This document shows positions 16,077-24,071 of a DNA stretch of 36,284 nt, piece after piece. A model generated the notes under the pieces. It saw nothing but the letters and a program-made list of their open reading frames with translations. It ran no database searches and was not told the DNA's origin. Position 1 is the first letter of the stretch, and the number at the start of each line of letters is the position of its first letter. Origin of the DNA: Elusimicrobiota bacterium. GTDB lineage: Bacteria; Elusimicrobiota; Elusimicrobia; UBA1565; UBA9628. Where the stretch lies: NCBI GenBank assembly GCA_023700845.1, contig JAMPYD010000004.1:1-36284 (forward strand), in the 5' to 3' direction. Position numbers and translations under genes: made by a program.

Positions 16077-18073
16077 GAGCCGCGCTCGCGGTCCTCCTCG
16101 CCGTCATTTTCGCCGCGGCCCCCGCGCGCGCGGCGTTCGAGGAGACCGGGGCGGGCGCCCGCGCCCCGGGGATGGGCGACGCCTTCACCGCTCTGGCCGA
16201 CGATGCCTATTCGATCCATTACAACCCCGCCGGGCTGGCGCAGCTGGAGCGGCCGCAGTTCGCCGCGGCGTACTCCAAGCTCTACGCCGGGCTGTCCGAC
16301 GGCACGGACATCGGCTTGTCCCAATTGGCTTACGCGCACCCTCTCGCCCGCGGGCGCCAAGGTACTTTGGGCCTGTCCTGGGAGCGCTTCTCCCTGAGCG
16401 GCCTCTATCAGGAGCAGGTGCTGGCGGCGGCCTACGGTCGGCAGGTCCTGGGAGGGACGCAGGGCGGCAAGCTCTATCTCGGCGCGACCGCCAAACTCCT
16501 CGCGCGCTCCTTCAATCGAGGTGCCGAGGCCTCCAACGCCTGCAGCGGCCTCAACTGCTCGCTGGGGGCGGATCCCGTCTTGTCGGGCTCGAATTCGACC
16601 AGCGCCCCCGATCTGGACCTCGGTCTGATCTACCGTTTTCCCCGCCGCCTGCAGGCGGGGCTGAGTCTTCAGCACGCGCTGCGGCCCAACGTGGCCTTCG
16701 CCGGCGACGACAAGCTCGAGCGGGCGCTGAACGCCGGCCTCGCGTACAAGTCGCTGTGGATGAGCCTCGCCGGTGAGCTGAAGCTGCGCCGGGCGGCCGA
16801 CGGCGCGACGGCTCGGGACGCGATCTTCGCGGCCGAGCGCTACTTCCCCTCGCTCGACTACGGGCAGTTCGGCGTACGCGGCTCGATCGGGTTCGGCAGC
16901 GCTGACTGGCGGCAGTTCACCGTCGGCGCCTCATACCGGATCAACAAGATCCAGGCCGACTATGCCTACCTGATCCCGATCGGCGGCGTCCAAGGCCAGT
17001 CGGGCTCTCACCGCGTCGGCCTGAGCTTTCATTTCGGCGCGCCTTCGGCCGACGAGGAATTGGCGCAGGAGATGCTCGAGCAGAAAAAGCGCATGACGGG
17101 GGGCCTGCCCGCCGTCTCTACCGGCGCCCCCGGATTCGGCTACGAATACGCCGAACAGGCCCGCCCGCAGGATCTCTCCGACCCGCGGCTCGACGCCGTG
17201 CGCGCGTTGATCCTTCAGCGCCGCTATCGCGCGGCGAAGGTCGCCTTCGACGCGCTCGCCAAGGCCCAGCCCATGGGCCCCGGCCTCGAGCGCCTTGGCC
17301 TGCGTCTCGATGACGCGGCGTATCACTACGCCGACCTTCCCGAGCCCGCCGCCCGCCCCGACAAAGGCGTGGTCGACGCGATCGCGGCCTATCTCAATGG
17401 GGAGGATCGCGAGGCCCTTCTGCACGCTTCCTACGCCCTCTCGCTCAGCGGCGAGGATGCGCGCATCGAGTCGTTCGTGCAGACCCTGGAGAAGAAGACC
17501 GGGCTCAAGGCCGACCGCCTCCCAGCCGGGCATTCGCGCGGGTTCATCGACGAGCTCCTGTGGCGCGTCGAGTTCGCGCACACGCGCGGAAACTCGGCCC
17601 AGGTCGAGGCCTTGCTGACAGACGTCATCCGCCTCGAACCCGAGAACATAACCGCGCTCTCCCGACTGGGCTCCCAACGCTATCTGCTGGGGCGCTACCT
17701 CGAGGCGGTCCAGTCCTGGGAAGCAGCGGAAAAGATCGAGACCCGCGAGCGGGAGCTCGTGTCGCTGCGCGCGTACCTCAAGCTCGCGCGCGAAGCGGCC
17801 TCGGGCAAGTCCCTGCCCGGCGGCTTGGCGCCCGCGGCCTCCGCGCCCGAGCCGTCGCTCGAGCGCGACGGCCTCCCGCGTCGCGCCTCCCCCGTCCCGA
17901 ACGGAGACCCCCGTCAGATCGAGGCCCTGTACCAGAAGGGCGTCGAGCATTACGCGCGCGGCGAGTACCTGCAGGCCAGCGCGATGTTCCTGCGCATCCT
18001 GCGCATCGACCCCGGAAATGCGCCGGCCCGCAAGGCGCTCGACCGGATCGAGCGCGCCCGCCCCGCGAGATGA
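16073..18073 (+). CDS. PorV/UPF0164-like outer-membrane barrel with C-terminal TPR domain
   Basis: 666 residues. A signal peptide (about 1-21) is followed by the family hallmark GAGARAPGMGDAFTALADD and then IHYNPAGLAQL, typical of PorV/PorQ and UPF0164 barrels. Alternating amphipathic strands continue to about residue 330. A linker leads to TPR-type helices (about 360-666) ending with a clear repeat (ALYQKGVEHYARGEYLQASA). PorV in Bacteroidota is the barrel that hands type IX cargo to the attachment complex, and distant relatives occur in spirochaetes and other diderms. The barrel-TPR fusion is longer than the usual 300-450 residues. Four-base overlaps on both sides tie it to the FlgD-Ig gene before it and the kinase after it. 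Confidence 0.85.
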   Translation: MRAALAVLLAVIFAAAPARAAFEETGAGARAPGMGDAFTALADDAYSIHYNPAGLAQLERPQFAAAYSKLYAGLSDGTDIGLSQLAYAHPLARGRQGTLGLSWERFSLSGLYQEQVLAAAYGRQVLGGTQGGKLYLGATAKLLARSFNRGAEASNACSGLNCSLGADPVLSGSNSTSAPDLDLGLIYRFPRRLQAGLSLQHALRPNVAFAGDDKLERALNAGLAYKSLWMSLAGELKLRRAADGATARDAIFAAERYFPSLDYGQFGVRGSIGFGSADWRQFTVGASYRINKIQADYAYLIPIGGVQGQSGSHRVGLSFHFGAPSADEELAQEMLEQKKRMTGGLPAVSTGAPGFGYEYAEQARPQDLSDPRLDAVRALILQRRYRAAKVAFDALAKAQPMGPGLERLGLRLDDAAYHYADLPEPAARPDKGVVDAIAAYLNGEDREALLHASYALSLSGEDARIESFVQTLEKKTGLKADRLPAGHSRGFIDELLWRVEFAHTRGNSAQVEALLTDVIRLEPENITALSRLGSQRYLLGRYLEAVQSWEAAEKIETRERELVSLRAYLKLAREAASGKSLPGGLAPAASAPEPSLERDGLPRRASPVPNGDPRQIEALYQKGVEHYARGEYLQASAMFLRILRIDPGNAPARKALDRIERARPAR

Positions 18074-19392
18074 GCATCCGCCTCAAGCTCGCGCTGCTCC
18101 TGGCCCTGACCGCGGCCGCGGCCGTGCTCGTCTCGTCACGGGTATTCTTCACCGCGCAGCGAGACGCGCTGCGCGCCGCGGAGCAGGAAAAGAACGCGGT
18201 GCTCGTCGAGTCCGTGCGCGCGATGGCGAGGGAGGCCCAGCTCGCGCGCGACCCGTTGATGCTGATCGACTACCTCGAGTTCCTCAAGCGGGACCGGCCC
18301 GAGCTCCTCGGCACGCGCATGCGCTACGATGGTTCGTGGCGCGGCGCCCTGCTCCCGGCCGCGCCCGACCAGGACTTTAACGAGGCGGCCGTCGAGATCC
18401 CCGCGGCGGAAGGCGTCGGCGCGGTGCGGGTCGAGCTTAGGCTGTCGCGCGCCGTGCTGCAGGCCCGCGTCTCTGCGGCCGAACGGGCGCTGGGGTACGC
18501 GCTCGCGCGCTCCGCGGGCGCCGTCGCCCTCCTCCTCGCGCTGCTCGGGATCCCTTTGGCGTGGACTTTGACCTCTCGCGTCGTCGAGCTGCGACGGGCT
18601 GCCGAGGAGATCGGCGAGGGTCGTCTCGAGCGCCGGGTCGACGAGAGAGGTCGCGACGAGATCGGGGGCCTGGCGCGCGGCATGAACGCCATGGCGGTGC
18701 GCCTCGGCGAGGTCGAGGAGATGAAGAAGCGCTTCATCTCCTCGGTGACGCACGAGCTGCGCGCTCCGCTGTTCGCGATCGAGAGCTACGCCCGCATCAT
18801 GCTCCAGGAGTCCCAGCTCGGCGAGGCGGACCGCCAGCGCGTCCTGCGCGTCGAGCAGAACGCCGGCCGCCTGGCGCGCTTCGTGACGACCTTGCTTGAC
18901 GCGGCCCGCATCGAGCGGGGCAAGCTCGACTACGCCCCCCGAGAGGTCGACCTGGAGGCGCTCGCGCGGGACGTAGCGGCCTTTCACGGGGAGCGCGCCA
19001 AGGAGGATGGGAGAGTTCTCGAGGTGAGCGTCGGACCGGGGCCCCATCGCGCGCGCGCGGATTCGGACATGGTCGTGATGGCGTTGACCAATCTCGTGAC
19101 CAACGGCCTCAAATTCGCGCCTCCGGGAGGGCGCGTGGTCCTCTCCTTGCTTCGCACGAAGGCGGGACATGAGCTCGCCGTCGCCGACGACGGCCCCGGC
19201 ATAGACCCGCGCGACCTGGACCGCCTGTTCGTGCCGTTCGAGCGCCTGGAGGCCGGTAAGAAGGTTCAAGGAACAGGTCTGGGCCTGTCCATCGTCAAGA
19301 CGATCGTCGAGACCCACGGCGGCCGGGTCGGCGTGTACTCCGCCCCCGGACAAGGGAGCCGCTTCCATTTCACTCTTCCCTTTTCCCGATAA
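18070..19392 (+). CDS. Membrane sensor histidine kinase
   Basis: 440 residues from the ATG at 18070 (ATGA overlap with the previous stop); the open frame upstream is only a shadow of the TPR gene. Layout: TM1 about 7-24, periplasmic sensor about 25-145 with no recognised fold, TM2 about 147-167, HAMP about 168-220, HisKA with the H-box VTHELRAP (phosphoacceptor His228), and HATPase with the N-box LTNLVTNGLKFAP, G1 DDGPGI and G2 GTGLGLSIVK. All catalytic motifs are intact. It should autophosphorylate at His228 and pass phosphate to a response regulator. No receiver-domain gene is present anywhere in the window, so the partner is encoded elsewhere. The context suggests it senses envelope or secretion state. 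Confidence 0.95.
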   Translation: MSIRLKLALLLALTAAAAVLVSSRVFFTAQRDALRAAEQEKNAVLVESVRAMAREAQLARDPLMLIDYLEFLKRDRPELLGTRMRYDGSWRGALLPAAPDQDFNEAAVEIPAAEGVGAVRVELRLSRAVLQARVSAAERALGYALARSAGAVALLLALLGIPLAWTLTSRVVELRRAAEEIGEGRLERRVDERGRDEIGGLARGMNAMAVRLGEVEEMKKRFISSVTHELRAPLFAIESYARIMLQESQLGEADRQRVLRVEQNAGRLARFVTTLLDAARIERGKLDYAPREVDLEALARDVAAFHGERAKEDGRVLEVSVGPGPHRARADSDMVVMALTNLVTNGLKFAPPGGRVVLSLLRTKAGHELAVADDGPGIDPRDLDRLFVPFERLEAGKKVQGTGLGLSIVKTIVETHGGRVGVYSAPGQGSRFHFTLPFSR

Positions 19393-19431
19393 CAAATGCG
19401 TAATCCGGCACCGGCCCCGCGGGGCTATGCT

Positions 19432-20220
19432 ATGGGCGTGACGAAATACGTCGTCCTGGCGGCGCTGTGCGCGACGGCGGCCCACGCGGGTCCGGCTGGC
19501 GAGGTCGAGCATGCCGCCCGTCTCGAGGCGAGCGTGGAGGCGGCGCTCGATCGTATTATCGGCCCCGGACGATCCGCGGCGACGGTCGAGGCGCGCGGAG
19601 AGCGCGTGACCAGGCGCGAGCAGTCCGAGATCAGCGGCACCGGAGGGGACTCGGCGCCGGCCGAAAGCTCGTCGGAGCCCGGCCCGGCGGCGCCTTCGCC
19701 GTCCGCGATCCTCCCCCTTCCAGGCTATGCGAAAAAGGGGGTTCCCGCCGCCCCCCCCTCCTCTCGGATCCCTCCGCTCCTGCTGCATGCGGCCTCCGAG
19801 GAAACCGTCCGCGAGGGCTCTTTCGCGGTGACCGGCCTGCGGGCCTGGATCTTCCTGGACAAGGGCCTCGACGATGCCGCGGCCGCCGAGGCGGTGCGCG
19901 TCAGTCTCGAGATCCTCGCGATCGACCCTGACCGCGGCGACTCGTTCAAGGTCGTGCGGACCTCCTTCCTGCCCGCGTGGCGCGCCGCGTTCTCCCGTCC
20001 TCGCGGCGCGGGAGCGCTGGCCCTCCTCGCCGTGGCCTGCGCGGCCGCGCTGGCGTCCGCCGCGCTGCTCGGCTTCGCGGCGCTGCGCTCGTCGCGGGCC
20101 CTCGCCGACGCGATCCGCGCGGTCCGGGCGCCGGCCGCGGTCTCCTCCCCTCCCGCGCCCCTGCCTGCCCGGCGCATACTGCCTCTTCCTCCGCTCGGCA
20201 AGGGAGGCCTCGGCTCGTGA
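19432..20220 (+). CDS. FliF/M-ring-like short membrane protein
   Basis: 262 residues from the ATG at 19432. An earlier in-frame ATG at 19396 adds 12 residues, but only the later start places a clean signal peptide (GVTKYVVLAALCATAAHA) at the N-terminus. Residues about 30-66 (LEASVEAALDRIIGPGRSAA, then VEARGE and REQSE) follow the FliF C-terminal periplasmic pattern of a helix, (I/V)(V/I)GxGxxxAxV and then EQxxE. A proline-rich spacer leads to SEETVREGSFAVTGLRAWIFLDKG and IDPDRGDSFKVVRTSF (154-169), matching FliF's TVxxxGxIKRLSVAVxVD and GxDxxRGDxxxVxxxPF. A transmembrane helix follows at about 193-218. The FliF N-terminal half and FliG-binding tail are missing. It overlaps the next gene (GTGA). 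Confidence 0.65.
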   Translation: MGVTKYVVLAALCATAAHAGPAGEVEHAARLEASVEAALDRIIGPGRSAATVEARGERVTRREQSEISGTGGDSAPAESSSEPGPAAPSPSAILPLPGYAKKGVPAAPPSSRIPPLLLHAASEETVREGSFAVTGLRAWIFLDKGLDDAAAAEAVRVSLEILAIDPDRGDSFKVVRTSFLPAWRAAFSRPRGAGALALLAVACAAALASAALLGFAALRSSRALADAIRAVRAPAAVSSPPAPLPARRILPLPPLGKGGLGS

Positions 20221-21821
20221 GCAAGCGCTACGACGCGGCGCGGCGGGGCCTCGAGGCCGCCTCCCAGGCGCTGACTCGCCTGCGCCTTGAAAGCGGGGAG
20301 GAGGCGCGTCCGTCTGAAGGCGACGTCGCCGCCGCCGCCGGATTGCGCGCGGCGCTCGACGCCGCCCGTCGCGCTCTGGAGGGCAAGGCCGGCGCCCTCG
20401 AGTCGGCCGAGGCCCGGATCCGCGAGCTCGAGCGCGAGCGCGACGAACTGCTCTCTCGGGCGAAGGGCTCTCGTCCCGATCCCGGGCTCGCCGAGAGGGT
20501 CGAGCGCGCCGAGGCCGAGGCGATGAAGGTGAAGCTTTCCTCCGCCGCCGAGGCCGCAGCGATGAATGGACGCCTGTCGATCCAGCAGGCGGAGTTCGTG
20601 CGTCTGAACTCCCTGCGCCGCAAGGCCGAGCAGGCCGCCGAGCAGAGCGAGCTGACGCGGCGCGAGGTCGAGGACGCGCTGCGCCGCGATCTGCGCACGG
20701 TCCACGCCGCCCTCGACCGGGCCGCCGCCGAGGCGGGCGCGCGCGAGGCCCGGGCCCAGTCCGATATTCAGGGCCTGACGCGGCGGCTCGAGGCGGCGCT
20801 GACGCGCACCGAGCAGTTGTCGCGGGAGCAGCAGGTCGAACGCGATCGCTGGCGCGCGGAACGGGCGCGCCTGGTGTCCACGCTCCAGCGCGCTTCCGCG
20901 GTGCATACCGCGTTGCGTCGCGAGATCGCGGACCTGCGGCGAGGCCTGGACCTCGGCGCCGAGGAGGTCGCTCGACGGCTGTTCGAGAGCGAGGCCGAGC
21001 TCTCGAAGGCTCGCGCGGGACTCGACGGCCGGGTCGAGGACCTGTCCCGGCGCCTGTCCATGGCCGACGCCGAGCGCCAGAAGGCGCGCGCCCAGCAGGC
21101 CGCCGAGGCCGGGCGAGCCGAGGGTCTGGCCCGGCGCTTGGCCGCGGCCGAGGAGGCGCTGTCGGAGCATCGGGCGAGCCTCGCTGCGCGCGCCGAGCAG
21201 CTTCCGCAGCGTCTGTCGGCCGCGCTTGTCGCTCGCCTCAAGCCCGGCGCGGCCGCGGCCTACGAGCGCTTGCGCGAACTTTCCGCCGTCGTGCCGCTCA
21301 CGGAATCCGAGAACGCCTCCCTGCGCCGCGCCGCCTCCTCCTTGGCGGGCCTCAGCGACGCCGTCGGCGTCCTGGAGCGCTTCCTGGACGACGGCCCGCG
21401 GGGCGAACCCGGAAGCTTGTCTCCCGCGCTCTCTCGCGCGGCCGCGGCTTGGGAGGCGGCGCTCGCTCGCAAAAACTGCCGCCTCGCCATGAAGCTCGAG
21501 GACGGTCTCTCCGCCGTTTTCGATCCCTCCGACCTGGCCATCGTGCTCGATCAGCTGCTGCGGCGGGCCTTCGAGACGCTTCCCGAGCGCTGTCTGCTCG
21601 CGTTGTCCGCGCATCGATCCGGCGGGACCGTCGTGGTGTCCCTGGAGGACGACGGCCCCGCGCTCTTCGCCCGCGACCCCGAGGCGGCGTTCGAGCCCGG
21701 CGACGCGGGCCTGGCGTTGCCGCTGGCCCGGCGGGCCCTGCGGCGCTGGGGCGGCGACGCGCGTCTCGAGAAGTCCCCCTCCGGCAACGGCCGCCTGGTC
21801 CTCACCTTCGTCGCGGCCTAG
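20217..21821 (+). CDS. Coiled-coil protein with degenerate GHKL (histidine-kinase-like) ATPase domain
   Basis: 534 residues from the GTG at 20217, which overlaps the FliF-like gene's stop (GTGA). Residues about 10-340 are almost unbroken heptad-rich coiled coil (Ala, Glu, Arg, Leu). The last ~110 residues keep the outline of a histidine-kinase ATPase domain: FDPSDLAIVLDQLLRRAFETLP in the N-box position, SLEDDGPAL in the G1 position, and GLALPLARRALRRWGGDARL in the G2/C-terminal position. The Mg-binding Asn of the N-box is replaced (Arg450 by my count), G1 lacks its second Gly, and no phosphoacceptor H-box is seen. It has no signal peptide or membrane segment, so it is cytoplasmic. It may be a scaffold or pseudokinase partner for the FliF-like ring protein or the upstream kinase. 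Confidence 0.8.
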   Translation: MSKRYDAARRGLEAASQALTRLRLESGEEARPSEGDVAAAAGLRAALDAARRALEGKAGALESAEARIRELERERDELLSRAKGSRPDPGLAERVERAEAEAMKVKLSSAAEAAAMNGRLSIQQAEFVRLNSLRRKAEQAAEQSELTRREVEDALRRDLRTVHAALDRAAAEAGAREARAQSDIQGLTRRLEAALTRTEQLSREQQVERDRWRAERARLVSTLQRASAVHTALRREIADLRRGLDLGAEEVARRLFESEAELSKARAGLDGRVEDLSRRLSMADAERQKARAQQAAEAGRAEGLARRLAAAEEALSEHRASLAARAEQLPQRLSAALVARLKPGAAAAYERLRELSAVVPLTESENASLRRAASSLAGLSDAVGVLERFLDDGPRGEPGSLSPALSRAAAAWEAALARKNCRLAMKLEDGLSAVFDPSDLAIVLDQLLRRAFETLPERCLLALSAHRSGGTVVVSLEDDGPALFARDPEAAFEPGDAGLALPLARRALRRWGGDARLEKSPSGNGRLVLTFVAA

Positions 21822-21843
21822 GTCCGGCCGCCAGCGGCCGGAC
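21822..21843. terminator. Hairpin between convergent operons
   Basis: Perfect 9-bp inverted repeat GTCCGGCCG / CGGCCGGAC with a four-base CCAG loop. It starts one base after the + strand stop (21821) and ends 16 bases before the - strand stop (21860). There is no T-run on either side, so it is not a textbook intrinsic terminator. Its position between converging genes still makes a bidirectional termination or 3'-end role likely. Confidence 0.5.
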
Positions 21844-21859
21844 GCGGCTGCTTCAGCAC

Positions 21860-23092
21860 CTAGTCCTCCTTCGACATCGCCCGAAGGCGCTTGAGCACGG
21901 CCTCGCGGCCGCAAGGCTCGGCGAGGCAGGCTCGCGCGATCTCCCGGGAGTCGCCCAGCGGCGGCAGGAACTCCGTGCGCTGGAACTCCTTGACGGCCTC
22001 GTCCCTCCGGTCCAGCAGATCGAGCGTGATGCCGCGCAGCAGGTGCGTGAAGGTCCGGAAGACGCCGGGCTTCGCCTTGGCGTCCGCTTCGATCGCGTGG
22101 TCGAGCCAGGCCAAGGTCCGCTCCAGGTCCTCCTTGGCGAGGCACGCGTCCCCGGAGAGGCCGCAGGCCAAGGTCAGCCATTTGCGGCGGAAGGCCTTCG
22201 GGTCGGCGGCGACGATCTTGACCAGCTCCCTTCCGACCGCGAGCGAGCCGTCCCAATCTCCGAGACGGTGACGCACGTTCGCCTCGAGGAACAGGAAGTA
22301 GGGGCTGCCCGGGAAGTCCGCGCGCAGGCCTTTGAGCAGGTTCAGAGCGCGGGGATAATCGTGGAGGTCGATCAGGCAGATCGAGAGCAGCATCTGCGCC
22401 GCCTGGCGCCGCGCGAAGCCGGCCTTCTCCACCGCGCGCTGGATGCGCTCGAGGCCGCGCTCCTCGTCGCCGCGCAGGCCGAATATGATGCCGAGCTTGG
22501 CGATGCCCTTCAGGTGCGCGGCCTGGTAGTCGAAGACGCCCAGTCCGAGATACACGTCCTCGTAGCCCTCATCGAGCTTGGCGACCTTCTTGAGGTGCTT
22601 CATCGACTTCTTGCCGTCGAAGTAGGCGTCGAGCCACTTGCCCTTCATCAGGTTCCATTGGCCGCGCACGCCGAGGGTCATGCCGGAGACGTAATAGCCG
22701 TCGAGCCTGGTCTGCTTGTCCTTGGAGTCGATGTAGGCCTCGGCCTTGCGCACGCCCGCCTCGATGTCCTGCTCGAAAAGCCCCTGCAGCGTCGGGGTGT
22801 CCTTGAACAGGCCGTACTCCTGCGAGGACTGCCACCAGATGGCCCCGGCCTCGAAGAGATAGCCGAAGGGGTTGTCGGGCTCGAGCTCGATGAGCTTGCG
22901 CGAGGCGAGCCGCGCCTCGGCGTAATCGAGGCTGTACAGCGCGGTCAGGCCCCGGTCGAGCTGCGCCTCGGCCGCCGGCGAGGTCTTCGCCCCCCCCGCG
23001 TGGACCGACGCGGGAGCCAACGCGAGGATCAAGCCCAAGGCTCCCGCGCTGAAGAACTCGGTCCAGGGCCGAGTCGTCGGGCTAATTGGCAT
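21860..23092 (-). CDS. Secreted TPR protein, last gene of the TRAP/LOG operon
   Basis: 410 residues with a signal peptide (hydrophobic FFSAGALGLILALAPASVHA, cleavage near VHA-GG). Helical TPR-like repeats fill the rest. The first is clear (AQLDRGLTALYSLDYAEARLASRKLIELEPDNPFGYL) and more degenerate ones follow (GYEDVYLGLGVFDYQAAHLKGIAKL; GFARRQAAQMLLSICLIDLHDYPRAL). It overlaps the preceding TPR gene by 11 bases. It probably sits in the periplasm as a protein-binding scaffold. Its distance from tatT in the same operon suggests a link to the TRAP system, but this is only positional. No enzyme motif is seen. Confidence 0.85.
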   Translation of the reverse strand: MPISPTTRPWTEFFSAGALGLILALAPASVHAGGAKTSPAAEAQLDRGLTALYSLDYAEARLASRKLIELEPDNPFGYLFEAGAIWWQSSQEYGLFKDTPTLQGLFEQDIEAGVRKAEAYIDSKDKQTRLDGYYVSGMTLGVRGQWNLMKGKWLDAYFDGKKSMKHLKKVAKLDEGYEDVYLGLGVFDYQAAHLKGIAKLGIIFGLRGDEERGLERIQRAVEKAGFARRQAAQMLLSICLIDLHDYPRALNLLKGLRADFPGSPYFLFLEANVRHRLGDWDGSLAVGRELVKIVAADPKAFRRKWLTLACGLSGDACLAKEDLERTLAWLDHAIEADAKAKPGVFRTFTHLLRGITLDLLDRRDEAVKEFQRTEFLPPLGDSREIARACLAEPCGREAVLKRLRAMSKED

Positions 23093-24071
23093 AGATCCTG
23101 TCCCCGGCGTCGCCTTTGGGATTCTTCCGGCGGGGCGCCGGCTTCGGCTTAGGCTTGGGCGCGGACTTCGGCTCGGGCTTCTCGAGGGCGGCGACGCGCG
23201 CGCAGGCCGGGCGCAGGCCCAGGCCGCAGGCCTGCTGGTGGTCGGCCAGCGCCGATTCCCGGGATTTGAGCGCCTCTCCGGCCAGGCCGCGGCGGAAATA
23301 GCCGTCGGCGAGCGTCAGCCGCGCGGCGTTGAGGCCCCTCGTGGACGCGCCGATGCGGCGCCGGTCGTCGAGGACCCGCTCGAGGTCGGGAAGCGCGCGA
23401 CTCAGGTCGCGGTGGGCGTTGTCCCAGTCGCCGAGCGCGGAGTAGGCGCGCGAGCGCCACGTCAGGATCTCGGCGCGGCGCTTCTGCGGCCGCTCCGCGG
23501 CGGCGGACAAGGCCGACAGAGCCTCGCCGTAGCGGCGGACCGACAGGTACGCGCGGCCCTCGCCCAGGGACGGGCGCGGGTCCTCGGCGCCGAGCAGGCG
23601 CGCGGCCCCGGCGAACGCGTCGCGGGCGGCCTTGCCCGACCGCGGCGGACCCTGGACCAGGCGCGCCTCCCCGAGCGCGAGCCAGCCCTCCGGGTCCTCG
23701 GGAGCGATCGCGACGTAGTCCTCGGCGTCGCGCTCCGCCGCGGCGCCCTTGCCGAGCGCCGCGCGCGCGCGGGCGCGCATCAGCCGCGCGCGGTCGTTGC
23801 GGGCGTCGATGTCGAGCGCCTTCGTGAGGTCGTCCTCGGCGCGCGCGTCGTCGAACCGCGCGGCCTCCCCCTCCGCGCGGGCGAAGTGAGCGTGCGCCAG
23901 CAGAGGACGGCCGTCCTCGGGCATCCAGGCCCGCAGCGCGCGCGTCGCGTACTCGACGCGCTCGGGGTCGGAGGCGCTGCGCGCCTCCGCCTTTCGCAGC
24001 TGCTCGACGAACGGGCTCAGCGCCCGCGCGGGCGCGGCGAGAAGGAGCCCGAGCGCGGCCGCGCGGATCAT
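23082..24071 (-). CDS. Secreted TPR protein with Lys/Pro-rich tail
   Basis: 329 residues from the ATG at 24071, which overlaps the LOG gene's stop by four bases (ATGA). A longer upstream frame exists, but it is the LOG gene's shadow. The signal peptide is IRAAALGLLLAAPARA. TPR-like pairs follow (YATRALRAWMP; DDLTKALDIDARNDRARLMRARARAALGKGAAAERDAEDYVAIAPEDPEGWLALGEA; RRYGEALSALSAA). The C-terminus is a basic Pro/Lys stretch (about 295-322) that may be disordered or bind an acidic partner. Periplasmic scaffold is the best guess. Confidence 0.85.
   Translation of the reverse strand: MIRAAALGLLLAAPARALSPFVEQLRKAEARSASDPERVEYATRALRAWMPEDGRPLLAHAHFARAEGEAARFDDARAEDDLTKALDIDARNDRARLMRARARAALGKGAAAERDAEDYVAIAPEDPEGWLALGEARLVQGPPRSGKAARDAFAGAARLLGAEDPRPSLGEGRAYLSVRRYGEALSALSAAAERPQKRRAEILTWRSRAYSALGDWDNAHRDLSRALPDLERVLDDRRRIGASTRGLNAARLTLADGYFRRGLAGEALKSRESALADHQQACGLGLRPACARVAALEKPEPKSAPKPKPKPAPRRKNPKGDAGDRIYAN

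Noticed and set aside
19396..19431. The earlier ATG of the FliF-like gene
   Set aside because: It would put 12 Pro/Arg-containing residues before an otherwise clean signal peptide.
19725..22256. An 843-codon - strand frame over the FliF-like and coiled-coil genes
   Set aside because: It runs across two + genes and into the end of a - gene in another frame, and its translation is Arg/Gly/Gln-rich without motifs. The reading-frame overlaps of the + genes are consistent.
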